DNA of 19,211 bases. Source: Patulibacter sp050252545. GTDB taxonomy: Bacteria; Actinomycetota; Thermoleophilia; Solirubrobacterales; Solirubrobacteraceae. The notes beneath the pieces were generated by a model, which saw only the letters and a program-made list of their open reading frames with translations, searched no databases and was not told where the DNA came from. The stretch is from the NCBI GenBank assembly GCA_050252545.1, contig JBFWKS010000043.1, forward strand, positions 1 through 19,211, in the 5' to 3' direction. This document shows positions 7,558 through 13,601 of the stretch, one piece after another (the first letter of the stretch is position 1; each line of letters opens with the position of its first letter). A program made the position numbers and the translations under genes.

Positions 7558-8010
7558 TCAGCGCCCGGCCATGCCCTCGGGCACGAGGTTGTCGTAGCCC
7601 AGCTGGGCGAGGTGGTCGGCCAGGGAGTCGTCGGTCTCGGCCTCATCGAGGAACCGGCGCCGTGCGGCCTCGCCGGCCTCGAAGCTGGCGTAGGTCGCCT
7701 GGGCGTGCTGCGCGGCGGCCCGGGTCAGCGCGACGGTCTCGGCGGGGGTGCGGCCAGCGACGTGGCGCATCAGCTCCAGCCGTTCGGCCCGGTGCTCGGC
7801 CGCTTCGGCCTGGAGGTGGGCGAGGAGGTCAGCGACGATGGCGTGGCGGCCGGTGGCCAGCGTGGCCAGGATCGCCTGCGCGTCCGTCGCGGCGGCCGTC
7901 GCGGCGGCGAGGGCCTGGTCCTTCCGGCCGGCGGTCGTGAGCGCCGTCCACGCGATCATCCCGCCGAGCGCCGCGGCGAGCAGCGCCACAGCGAACGCCA
8001 GCCCGATCAC
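7558..8010 (-). CDS. Single-pass membrane protein with long helical tail
   Basis: 150 residues from GTG 8010, which overlaps the upstream stop as GTGA; the longer in-frame extension is the shadow of the upstream gene. Residues 2-23 form a clear membrane helix (IGLAFAVALLAAALGGMIAW) without upstream positive charges. The rest is almost wholly Ala-rich helix with Arg/Glu/His (LLAHLQAEAAEHRAERLELM), suggesting a coiled coil. This outline fits several phage roles: a spanin-like protein, an internal head or ejection protein that enters the host membrane, or a superinfection-exclusion protein. No family is recognised. The location between terminase and portal, within the head-assembly operon, argues mildly for an ejected or head-internal protein. 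Confidence 0.6.
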   Translation of the reverse strand: MIGLAFAVALLAAALGGMIAWTALTTAGRKDQALAAATAAATDAQAILATLATGRHAIVADLLAHLQAEAAEHRAERLELMRHVAGRTPAETVALTRAAAQHAQATYASFEAGEAARRRFLDEAETDDSLADHLAQLGYDNLVPEGMAGR

Positions 8011-8510
8011 GCCTTGACCTTCGCCTTGCGGGTCCCGCGGCGCGGCTTGGTGAGCGGATCCTCGATCCGATGCTCGGCCGACGTGAGCGCCCCGGCCAGG
8101 TCGTCGGTCCCGGCCGCCTCGATCGCGGAGGCGGCCAGCGCAGCCGAATCGGCGGTGCGCTTGGCCTGGGTCGGGAAGGGCTTGTCGCTGATCGCCATGG
8201 TCTCCTCCTCGGAGTAGCCGGCCCGCCGCAACGCCTCGACCGCCGCCTTGTAGGCGTCGCGTTCCTGCTCGAGCTCGAACGCCCGGGCGGCCATGGCGGC
8301 CATCTCGGCGGTGAGCCGTTCCACCGCCGCAGCGGGGGCCATCCCGAACAGGGCACCCATGTCCTCGACGACCCCTTGGGACAGGTAGACCCGGCCGAAG
8401 GCCAGGCCGTCCACGTCCCTGTTGGTGTCGATGAAGGGGCCCCGGTCGTTGCCGGTCAGGTAGCACGCGCCCGGGAGCATCTGGGCCGAGTCGACGACGA
8501 ACATCGCCAC
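8007..8510 (-). CDS. Unknown protein, apparently degenerate zinc-ribbon plus coiled coil
   Basis: 167 residues from GTG 8510; an ATG two codons later (8504) is an equally good start and no clear ribosome site is seen. Residues about 10-60 read LPGACYLTGNDRGPFIDTNR and FGRVYLSQGVVEDMGALFG. I recall similar phage proteins with the same GPFVDTxRDID...GxVYL frame but with CxxC before G and CxxC after YL. If so, three of the four metal ligands have been lost here (only C16 remains). Residues about 60-95 are a predicted coiled coil (AAMAARAFELEQERDAYKAA), followed by a basic tail (RRGTRKAKVKA). The function is unknown; it lies between the large terminase and the membrane protein. Confidence 0.6.
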   Translation of the reverse strand: MAMFVVDSAQMLPGACYLTGNDRGPFIDTNRDVDGLAFGRVYLSQGVVEDMGALFGMAPAAAVERLTAEMAAMAARAFELEQERDAYKAAVEALRRAGYSEEETMAISDKPFPTQAKRTADSAALAASAIEAAGTDDLAGALTSAEHRIEDPLTKPRRGTRKAKVKA

Positions 8511-8514
8511 GAGT

Positions 8515-8526
8515 GTGGCATGCCAC
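8515..8526. promoter_or_regulatory. Perfect 12-bp palindrome GTGGCATGCCAC
   Basis: The palindrome lies in the 42-bp gap between the TerL stop and the next start, five bases before that GTG. An identical copy occurs at 10532-10543 upstream of TerS. Related GTGGYATNNNAC sites lie in the control region and before the gene at 17159. I infer a binding site for a dimeric regulator; it has no recognised family match. Confidence 0.45.
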
Positions 8527-8552
8527 GCACGCGATGCGCGACGATGCCCCGC

Positions 8553-10061
8553 TCACATGCGGCCGAGGACCTCGTGGTCCGACGCTCGGGCCCGGCGGGC
8601 GAGGATCCGGTCGACGTCCTCCTCGATCGACCCCTTCGGCGCCTTCCGCCGCGTCGGGACCTTCGACCGGCTCATCAGCCCGTACCGCAACGCGTCGGCG
8701 GCGTGATCGTCGCCGTGGGTGTCGAGGTCCTCGACCTTCACCTTGTCGTGCACCAGGTCGGGGAGCGTGCGGATCAGGTTCTCGCAGCCGGGGAACACCC
8801 GCAGGTGCGGATGGTCGAACCGCTCACCCTCCTCGGTGACCGTCCCGCCCCGCAGGTAGTCACGGACCCGCGCCCACCCGTCGAGCCGGGCGTTCATGGC
8901 CTTCCGGCACGTCAGGCCGGCGTCGCGGTACATCTGCGCGATCGACAGGCCCGTGCCCTGCTTCGTCCAGATCGACGGGTCGGCGACCGTGTAGTCGACC
9001 TTCTCGGTGCGGCCGTTCGCCATCTTCGACGCCGCGAGGATCGCCTTGGCCTGCTGCGTCGCGGTCAGGCCGGTGGCGTACACCTCCCGGTAGGCGTACA
9101 CGTTCGCATCGAAGTCCGCGGTGAACCACAAGCACGCGAACGGGGCCCGGAACCCGTAGTCGATCGCCCGCCACCGTGGCCACGACGCCGGCACGATGAA
9201 CGGCTTGACCACATGCAGGTCGCGGCGCCACTCGGTGAAGAACTGGCCCTCGAAGATGTCCCAGTCACCCTCGAGGTACTGGCGGCGCTCGGTGTCGCCG
9301 AGCATCGCCAGGTTGAACACGTAGTCGGGATCGATGTGCGGGTTGTCATCGACCCGGGCCGGCACGAACGCGATGGTCCGCTCCCGCTTGCGACCCCCGA
9401 ACTCCACCGCCGAGATCGCGATGTGCTCCCCGTAGCCGGTGGCCTTGACGAAGAACTCCTTGACCCACGCGTGGCCGACCTGGCCAGGGTTCGTCGCAGC
9501 GACACAGTGCGGCCGGACCCCCTGCGCCCGCTTCTTCGCGGTGGTCCGACACCGCGACACGAGGAGGCGGTACTGGCGCTCGGTGAACTCGGTGAGCTCC
9601 TCGAACAGGATCATGTCGTACTGGGCTGACAGGTAGTGGCGGACGTCCTCCTCGAGGTCGAGGTGCCCGAAGGTGATCTTCGAGCCGTTGTGGAACACCC
9701 ACTCCTTGTCCCCGACCTTGTACGTGACCTCCCGCTGGTCGAACCGCTCCAACGACCGCTCGATCAACGACCGCTTGAGCTGGGGGAACGTGCGCCGCAC
9801 CGCCAACACCTTGAGCCCCGGGTAGGCGAGGCAGTGGTGGTAGGCGTGCCAGAGCATCCACTCCGTCTTGCCGCCCCCGGCCGCCCCGCCGTACATCAGC
9901 TCGTCGACCTCGCCGGCCATCCGTTCGGCCCGGGCCTGCTTCGGCGTGAGCGTCCACTCGGCCTCGGCGGCCTCGATGGCTTCCTGGTAGGCCTCCAGGT
10001 CCTCGGGAGTGAGCCGGTCGAGCTCCTCCTCGGTGAGGCGAAGGTCGGCCAGGTCGGTCAC
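8553..10061 (-). CDS. terL: Terminase large subunit (ATPase-nuclease)
   Basis: 502 residues from GTG 10061, overlapping the TerS stop by GTGA; a 91-residue in-frame extension is a shadow of TerS. The protein powers DNA packaging at the portal and cuts concatemers. Seen: Walker A GGAAGGGKT (58-66), adenine-pocket region RRTFPQLKR (89-97), Walker B YDMILFEE (148-155) with catalytic Glu, coupling motif AATNPG (188-193), then an RNase H-like nuclease with AIDYG (D301), VADPS (D361) and HGDDHAADALRYG (D451/D452/D456). All key residues of both domains are present, and the length (about 500) is normal. It sits in a TerS-TerL-portal order, as expected. Confidence 0.93.
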   Translation of the reverse strand: MTDLADLRLTEEELDRLTPEDLEAYQEAIEAAEAEWTLTPKQARAERMAGEVDELMYGGAAGGGKTEWMLWHAYHHCLAYPGLKVLAVRRTFPQLKRSLIERSLERFDQREVTYKVGDKEWVFHNGSKITFGHLDLEEDVRHYLSAQYDMILFEELTEFTERQYRLLVSRCRTTAKKRAQGVRPHCVAATNPGQVGHAWVKEFFVKATGYGEHIAISAVEFGGRKRERTIAFVPARVDDNPHIDPDYVFNLAMLGDTERRQYLEGDWDIFEGQFFTEWRRDLHVVKPFIVPASWPRWRAIDYGFRAPFACLWFTADFDANVYAYREVYATGLTATQQAKAILAASKMANGRTEKVDYTVADPSIWTKQGTGLSIAQMYRDAGLTCRKAMNARLDGWARVRDYLRGGTVTEEGERFDHPHLRVFPGCENLIRTLPDLVHDKVKVEDLDTHGDDHAADALRYGLMSRSKVPTRRKAPKGSIEEDVDRILARRARASDHEVLGRM

Positions 10062-10513
10062 CCGCTGGCCGCTCCGCCCTTGATCTGAGACAGCTTCGCC
10101 AACGCCTGCGCCGGGGTCATCGGCTGGTCCTTCGCGCCGGTCCCGCCGGTCCGCTTCGCCCACTCGGCCTCGGCGATGTCGTGGAACGCCTTGGCCAGAT
10201 GGGCAGCATGCTGGGCGCTGGTGATGGCCAGCTCCCCGGTCAGGACCTTCGACCCGATGTCGATGCACACCGCCTGGGCGATGGTCTCGAGGTCCTCGCC
10301 AGGGGGGAGAGCGTCGACGATCGACGCGATCCACTGCTTCCGCAGGACCTTCGCGTTGGCTTCCTCGCGCTTCTCGTCGGCCTTGCGGGCACGGGTCGCC
10401 GCGGCAGCCGCAGCGCCGCGGCGACCAGCCTCAGCTGGGCTCAGGTTGCCGAAGGCGCCGGGCCGGAGCCGGCTGACCTTCTCCTGGCCCTCCTGGGGGG
10501 TCTCCTGGTCCAT
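10058..10513 (-). CDS. terS: Terminase small subunit
   Basis: 151 residues from ATG 10513; an in-frame start 14 codons upstream (10555) would read through the palindrome and is less likely. Seen: Pro/Gln-rich N-terminus, LSPAEAGRRGAAAAAATRAR (38-58 region), a basic helical segment VLRKQWIASIVDALPPGEDL, and a C-terminal helix with EAEWAKRTGG and SQIKGG. This helical, basic outline, and direct coupling (GTGA) to TerL, support a small terminase that recognises the packaging site. A helix-turn-helix is not obvious by eye, so the name rests mainly on context. No ribosome site precedes the ATG; a TACGCT box 10 bases upstream suggests the message might be leaderless. Confidence 0.65.
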   Translation of the reverse strand: MDQETPQEGQEKVSRLRPGAFGNLSPAEAGRRGAAAAAATRARKADEKREEANAKVLRKQWIASIVDALPPGEDLETIAQAVCIDIGSKVLTGELAITSAQHAAHLAKAFHDIAEAEWAKRTGGTGAKDQPMTPAQALAKLSQIKGGAASG

Positions 10514-10691
10514 GACCGTCGAGCGTAGGGCGTGGCATGCCACGTTCGGCGCCATCTATGTCGGCGCTGATCTCCCGCCAGGCCCGCCGCCGGTCCGCCG
10601 GATTGCCCGGGTCGAACTCGCGCAGCGGCCCACCCTCGGCCTGGAGCGCTTCCTTCCCGCCGGGGAGACGGACCCGCCGGATCCTGGTCAC
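10431..10691 (-). CDS. Small unknown protein overlapping TerS
   Basis: 86 residues from GTG 10691, which overlaps the stop of the membrane peptide gene by GTGA. The first 55 residues (RIRRVRLPGGKEALQAEGG, then DPGNPADRRRAWREISADID) have the high GC third positions of a real gene and a likely helix. After about residue 55 the codon bias fades, and the last 83 bases overlap the start of TerS in another frame. So the 3' part may be a poorly constrained tail. No family recognised. The palindrome copy at 10532 lies within it. Confidence 0.5.
   Translation of the reverse strand: MTRIRRVRLPGGKEALQAEGGPLREFDPGNPADRRRAWREISADIDGAERGMPRPTLDGHGPGDPPGGPGEGQPAPARRLRQPEPS
10532..10543. promoter_or_regulatory. 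Second copy of palindrome GTGGCATGCCAC
   Basis: Identical to the copy at 8515-8526 and positioned 19 bases before the TerS ATG, inside the tail of the preceding small gene. Read on the minus strand it is followed by GCCC and TACGCT, an actinobacterial-type -10 box (TAnnnT), then eight bases to the ATG. An operator just upstream of an internal terminase promoter is the simplest reading. Confidence 0.45.
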
Positions 10692-10810
10692 TGGCCCTCC
10701 CGGAGGCGCCGGGCCCGGTCGTCGAGGCGCCGGTCCCACCACCACGTGACCGCTGCGAGGTACCCGCCGACGAACAAGGCGAGCCCGACGAGACGAAGGA
10801 TCGTGTCCAT
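10688..10810 (-). CDS. 40-residue single-pass membrane peptide
   Basis: ATG at 10810 shares its A with the Arc-like gene stop (TGATG), and the stop overlaps the next GTG start (GTGA). The peptide reads MDTILRLVGLALFVGGYLAA, then VTWWWDRRLDDRARRLREGQ: one hydrophobic helix (about residues 4-24) followed by a charged Arg-rich cytoplasmic tail. The coupling at both ends makes it a genuine gene. Tiny membrane proteins like this in phages can be holin-like, exclusion or unknown; no call can be made between these. Confidence 0.65.
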   Translation of the reverse strand: MDTILRLVGLALFVGGYLAAVTWWWDRRLDDRARRLREGQ

Positions 10811-11007
10811 CAGCACGATGCTACGCGGTCAGGCCCGGTAGCGGCAGGGGAGACGGGCACACCCCGCCCGGCGAGAAGCGCGACGACCGCGTCAGCGACG
10901 AGCTGGTTCATCGAACGGCCCTCCCGGCGTGCTGTGGCCGACAGGGCCGCATGCAGCTCGGTGGGCATCCTCACCATGAACTCGCGTCGGTTCTTCACAG
11001 GCGCCAT
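10810..11007 (-). CDS. Arc-like ribbon-helix-helix DNA-binding protein
   Basis: 65 residues from ATG 11007, preceded by GGAGG eight bases upstream; a start nine codons earlier has no such site. Seen: strand RREFMVRMP (7-15), helix A about 16-29, the turn GRSMN (30-34) and helix B (33-47). The FMVRMPxELHxxL...A..EGRSMN pattern is the Arc/MetJ-type repressor signature, in which paired strands contact the DNA major groove. The Ala/Pro-rich tail (48-65) is not part of the domain. As the only recognisable small repressor in the window, it is the best candidate to bind the palindromic GTGGCATGCCAC sites, though that pairing is inference. It overlaps the gene upstream by 13 bases. Confidence 0.72.
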   Translation of the reverse strand: MAPVKNRREFMVRMPTELHAALSATARREGRSMNQLVADAVVALLAGRGVPVSPAATGPDRVASC

Positions 11008-11303
11008 GGGCCCACCCTCCAGCTCTTGAGGCACCAGGCACGGTCCGCCGCGGTCACCTCCCGGTCTGTCATCGGCGGCGCAGCGACGGGGATGAGGTCA
11101 TCGCCGTACGCCTCGGGCCACACGTCCATCAACGGCAGACCGAGCCGGCAACACCACCGGTCGGCCGTGTCGATCAGGATCCGTTTCCGGTTCCTCACCG
11201 ACGCGATCGCATCCTTCCCGCATGCCGCCTCGATCTCGAGCGCGGTCGCATGCTGCAACAGCCGCCCGGCCGGCAAGACCCCTTTGGGCCCGCGTGCCCC
11301 CAC
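10995..11303 (-). CDS. Small putative helix-turn-helix protein
   Basis: 102 residues from GTG 11303, two bases after the upstream stop (TGA C GTG); the longer open frame upstream is a shadow. Central residues include ASVRNRKRILIDTADRW (34-50) and CCRLGLPLMDVWPEAYG (51-67). The pattern of an 'ADR-x-x-x-x-LG-x-P-x-x-VWP' helix pair is common in small actinobacterial and phage proteins with a putative helix-turn-helix, where a position-specific ADRxAxxLGxHPxxVW segment is conserved. Three cysteines (C28, C51, C52) and a later C91 are present but not in a metal motif. DNA binding or regulation is plausible but unproven. Confidence 0.6.
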   Translation of the reverse strand: MGARGPKGVLPAGRLLQHATALEIEAACGKDAIASVRNRKRILIDTADRWCCRLGLPLMDVWPEAYGDDLIPVAAPPMTDREVTAADRAWCLKSWRVGPWRL

Positions 11304-11304
11304 G

Positions 11305-11511
11305 TCAACGACGCCCGAACACGCCAGCGAGAACCCGCGACCAGGTGCCGGCGACCAGGCGGCCCACCGCGTCGTCGCCGGTGCACAGGGCATGCATCGC
11401 AGCGACCCGCGGGGACCGGCGCCGCAGATCAGCAGCACGGGCCAGGCGGTCCACGCGGGCCTGGGCCTGCGTCCGGGTCGGCCGGCCCTTCGGCGCAGTG
11501 AACGCGCTCAC
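11305..11511 (-). CDS. Small basic protein of unknown function
   Basis: 68 residues from GTG 11511, overlapping the upstream stop by GTGA. The sequence is Arg/Ala-rich and predicted helical (RPTRTQAQARVDRLARAAD, then a weakly hydrophobic C-terminal helix). The strong positive charge fits nucleic-acid contact. I recognise no family and no motif. Support for the gene is the coupled start, the coupled next gene and the short spacing within the leftward operon. Confidence 0.5.
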   Translation of the reverse strand: MSAFTAPKGRPTRTQAQARVDRLARAADLRRRSPRVAAMHALCTGDDAVGRLVAGTWSRVLAGVFGRR

Positions 11512-12272
11512 GAGCTGAACGCCTTGCGAACGGCGGCCAGGACGGCGTCGACGGCAGCGAGCGGCACGTACCGGCGCCCCCTGATGTCGAGCTCGTCGCG
11601 CCCTTCGACCCGCACCACCTGCCAGAAGCTCAGGCCCTTGGCCGCTTCGACCAAGTCGTGCAACGACTCGGCTTCCGGCACACCCAACGCGTCGCACACC
11701 CGCTGCATGTCCTCGTCGACCTTCGGCCGGGCGACGGCCGCTTCGAGCTCCGCGAGCCGGGCCTCCGCCCGGGCCTGACCAGCCTGCGCCGCCCTCGCCA
11801 CCTCCAAGTTCCGGGCGTTCGCCTCGACCACGTCCGCCAACCGGCGCTCCCAACCATCCCGTTCCTCGATCTGCGCCAGCCGGCACCGCCCCAACAGGCG
11901 CTCCAACGCGGCGATCCGCCCCCGGTCCCCGTTCGCCGGATGATCCGCCGCGACCGCCTGCTCACCCACCAGGCCCTCCACCAACACCTCCGCGATCTCC
12001 GGGGGCACCGGCTCGTCAGCCTCGGGGGCCACCGGCACCGACCCGTCCGTCGACCCCCACACCGGCTCCTCCAACCGGGCAGCCAACGCACGCATCTCCG
12101 CCGCCACGCGCACGTACCCCCACGGCTCCCACCGCCGCACCCGCGCCACAGGCCCTCCCACGCGCACCTCCGACGCCAACCGCGCCTTCGCCCGCTCCAC
12201 CCCCGCCGTCAACGGCCCATCACCCACCCGAGGAACACCGTCGCCCCGACCCACCACCCACCCATCAGCCAC
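11508..12272 (-). CDS. Unknown coiled-coil protein, first gene of leftward operon
   Basis: 254 residues. The start is chosen at GTG 12272 because GGAGG lies six bases upstream; a GTG one codon earlier is less well spaced. Residues 60-115 contain an acidic Pro-rich segment (EADEPVPPEIAEVLVEGL). Residues about 115-183 form a long Ala/Arg/Glu coiled coil (ARLAELEAAVARPKVDEDMQ lies at its end), and the C-terminus (about 215-254) has a short beta/helix motif FWQVVRVEGRDELDIRGRRY. No family recognised. The first 10 codons sit in a G-rich tract able to form a G-quadruplex in the mRNA. As the first gene after the control region it may be regulatory or an accessory late protein. Confidence 0.6.
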   Translation of the reverse strand: MADGWVVGRGDGVPRVGDGPLTAGVERAKARLASEVRVGGPVARVRRWEPWGYVRVAAEMRALAARLEEPVWGSTDGSVPVAPEADEPVPPEIAEVLVEGLVGEQAVAADHPANGDRGRIAALERLLGRCRLAQIEERDGWERRLADVVEANARNLEVARAAQAGQARAEARLAELEAAVARPKVDEDMQRVCDALGVPEAESLHDLVEAAKGLSFWQVVRVEGRDELDIRGRRYVPLAAVDAVLAAVRKAFSS

Positions 12273-12333
12273 CACACACCTCCAACCACCACACCCAGGC
12301 ACCCTGCCCAGCCACCACCACCCAACCACACCC

Positions 12334-12345
12334 GTGGTATCACAC
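12334..12345. promoter_or_regulatory. GTGGTATCACAC copy of recurring 12-mer
   Basis: This matches GTGGYATNNNAC and is imperfectly palindromic (GTG...CAC). It lies 62 bp upstream of the first leftward gene. Read on the minus strand it forms TGTGATACC, similar to an extended -10, with TTGTGG 17 bases upstream; whether it acts as operator or promoter cannot be decided. Confidence 0.35.
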
Positions 12346-12409
12346 GCAACCCCCGCCACCACAACCCCCCACACCCAAAAAATCCGCAACCCCACACGCG
12401 CCACACCAT

Positions 12410-12452
12410 GGGCGGGGCCCCCCTCGGGGGTGCGGGCCCGGCCCCCCCGCCC
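12410..12452. repeat. GC-rich nested inverted repeat
   Basis: GGGCGGGG at 12410-12417 is complementary to CCCCGCCC at 12445-12452, and within the loop CCCCC faces GGGGG and GGGCCC is self-complementary. It could extrude a stable hairpin between the divergent promoters. On the leftward transcript a T6 run follows some 30 bases later, too far for a normal terminator. Confidence 0.5.
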
Positions 12453-12457
12453 CCCGC

Positions 12458-12504
12458 CGGGCGCCGGCCGTCTGCCTCCACCGCCCACGGCGGGCGCCGG
12501 CCGT
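12458..12504. repeat. Direct repeat CGGGCGCCGGCCGT, two copies
   Basis: The 14-mer occurs at 12458-12471 and again at 12491-12504, a 33-bp period in which the intervening sequence differs. Each copy contains the palindromes GGCGCC and GCCGGC. It lies next to the GC-rich inverted repeat in the control region and may be a protein-binding iteron or simple local duplication. Confidence 0.5.
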
Positions 12505-12523
12505 TGCCGCTCACCCTGCCTCC

Positions 12524-12548
12524 GTGGTGGGGTCCGACCCTCCACCAC
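12524..12548. repeat. Imperfect inverted repeat GTGGTGG / CCACCAC
   Basis: GTGGTGGGGT pairs with ACC plus CCACCAC across a CCG loop and a two-base bulge, giving about 10 base pairs. It lies midway between the two A/C- and G/T-rich blocks. There is no T-run on either side, so a terminator is not supported. Confidence 0.4.
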
Positions 12549-12792
12549 AGAATCCGCTGATTCGTAGGTGGGGGACCTGGGCCATCCTGCCCACCGAGCC
12601 CACCGCACCCTCCGATCTCACTGTGCGTCGACCGTTGTCCAGGGTTCCGGCCCACCTGTCGGTCTCAGCCCGGGGATCAGGGACACCTGCCGCCACCGAG
12701 CGTCGGTGTCCGTCCAGCTTCCCGGCCCGCCGTCGAGCTGGCCGCAGGTCGCTCCGCGCATCGATGGCTGCACAACGTCGAGCGAACCGGCG

Positions 12793-12943
12793 CGTTGTGG
12801 TGTGGGTGGGTTTGGGTGTTGTGGCTGGTGGGGGTGGGTGGGTGGTGGTGGGTTGGGTGGTGGGGTGGTGGGTTGGTGGGGTGGTTGGTGTCGGGGGGTG
12901 GTGGTGGTGTGGTGGTGTGGTGGTGTGGTGTTTGGTGGTGTGA
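12793..12943 (+). other. G/T-only low-complexity block with G-quadruplex potential
   Basis: About 150 bases contain almost no A or C on the plus strand. A canonical four-run G tract (G5-T-G3-T-G3-N7-G3) spans 12830-12852. The block lies in the leader of the rightward transcript, so the RNA would also be G/U-rich. Its mirror image is the A/C-rich plus-strand block before the leftward operon. Confidence 0.65.
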
Positions 12944-12977
12944 GCTGGGGCGATGTGCTGTTGCTGTTAGCGGTGTG

Positions 12978-13004
12978 TTGACAGCGACAGGCGTGGTATG
13001 CGAC
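12978..13004 (+). promoter_or_regulatory. Putative rightward promoter/operator region
   Basis: A consensus TTGACA box (12978-12983) is followed after 13 bases by TATGCG, which is part of GTGGTATGCGAC (12993-13004). Thirteen bases is too short for an ordinary -35/-10 pair, so the second element may be an extended -10 (TGGTAT) or an operator overlapping a promoter. It lies 53 bases before the first rightward start codon. Confidence 0.4.
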
Positions 13005-13056
13005 GGTGAGGGCTGGCCTGTCTCATGGGGGGATGGGCTGACTTGAGGGAGAGACC

Positions 13057-13260
13057 ATGGACGAGACCACCGGGGCGACGGAGACCATCGCCCGGCACCC
13101 GAACCTGCAGGCGATCGAAGCGGCGCTCACGCACCACCACGAGCACGCCGTCGAGGCGCGAGAGGACCATGTGGCCGACTGGCTGTGCCAGGCCCTGGCC
13201 GCCGTCCACGTCGCACGCACCCTCCTCGGCCACTTCGACGATGAGGACGGCGACCGATGA
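13057..13260 (+). CDS. First rightward gene, small His-rich acidic helical protein
   Basis: 67 residues, ATG at 13057 after GAGGGAGAG. It begins MDETTGATET, which is nearly repeated at the start of the next protein. The rest is helical with a histidine cluster (THHHEHAVEAREDHVADWL, about 25-43) and an acidic end (HFDDEDGDR). The His cluster might bind a metal but no recognised motif exists. As the first gene after the control region it is probably an early regulator or host-takeover protein. The stop overlaps the next start as ATGA. Confidence 0.6.
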   Translation: MDETTGATETIARHPNLQAIEAALTHHHEHAVEAREDHVADWLCQALAAVHVARTLLGHFDDEDGDR

Positions 13261-13601
13261 GCGAGAGCACCGGGGCGACGGAGACCACGCCCTCGACTGG
13301 CCACTGCTGCGGAGCTGCGCACCCGACCGGCCCGCAGACCTGCCGCCTGTGGCGCAACCATCAGGGCCCGCACCGTGGCTGGTCCCTGGCCGCCGACCGG
13401 GCCGCCGGAGCTGGCACCGAGGTCGACGACACGACGTGGGCCGACGCCCTGATCTGCCGTGAGTGCGGCGACCTCGTCGAGTACGTGGCGCGGTTCGATG
13501 GCCTGTGCCGGGCCTGCCAGGTGCGGTGCGAGTGCGACGACGAGAGCGAGCCCGTCGCCGAGGCGCACCCGGTGTCGCCGCTGTGCACCCGGGCTGCCTG
13601 A
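13257..13601 (+). CDS. Small putative zinc-binding protein
   Basis: 114 residues, ATG at 13257 within ATGA. After the MSESTGATET start, residues 17-39 give CC, H, C, H and H in the order of a small metal knuckle (C17, C18, H22, C29, H35, H39). A second cluster, CREC (67-70), CRAC (84-87) and CEC (91-93), resembles a zinc ribbon of CxxC...CxxC type. The role is probably protein or nucleic-acid contact during early infection. It is coupled to the next gene, which is also zinc-binding. Confidence 0.65.
   Translation: MSESTGATETTPSTGHCCGAAHPTGPQTCRLWRNHQGPHRGWSLAADRAAGAGTEVDDTTWADALICRECGDLVEYVARFDGLCRACQVRCECDDESEPVAEAHPVSPLCTRAA

Larger units (their letters stand above)
12273..13056. other. 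Non-coding divergent control region
   Basis: 784 bp without a credible gene separate the leftward and rightward arms. Position 12273 to about 12405 is A/C-rich on the plus strand, about 12410-12550 is GC-rich with repeats and hairpins, about 12550-12790 is mixed, about 12793-12943 is almost pure G/T, and the last 100 bp before 13057 carry a TTGACA box and the GTGGTATGCGAC motif. Open frames exist here but encode only low-complexity Gly/Trp/Val or Pro/His strings. The region probably contains divergent promoters. An origin or packaging site is also possible. Confidence 0.7.

Noticed and set aside
5732..7597. 621-codon plus-strand open frame opposite the portal
   Set aside because: Antisense shadow; composition is His/Arg/Val/Leu-rich with no motif, while the portal frame has clear landmarks.
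12550..12563. GAATC/GATTC short inverted repeat as a phage attachment core
   Set aside because: Only five base pairs; no tRNA remnant or integrase gene is in the window.
12209..12655. 148-codon minus-strand open frame in the control region
   Set aside because: Low-complexity Gly/Trp/Val composition from the A/C-rich plus-strand tract, with no start context.
12793..12943. CRISPR-like or tandem repeat array
   Set aside because: The repeats are irregular G/T simple sequence with no fixed unit and no spacers.
12978..12999. Standard sigma-70 promoter with TTGACA and TATGCG
   Set aside because: The 13-base spacing is too short for a normal pair; kept only as a putative promoter/operator region.
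12784..13046. Trp/Gly/Val-rich open frames in the G/T block
   Set aside because: They simply translate low-complexity GGTG repeats, have no ribosome site and no conserved pattern.
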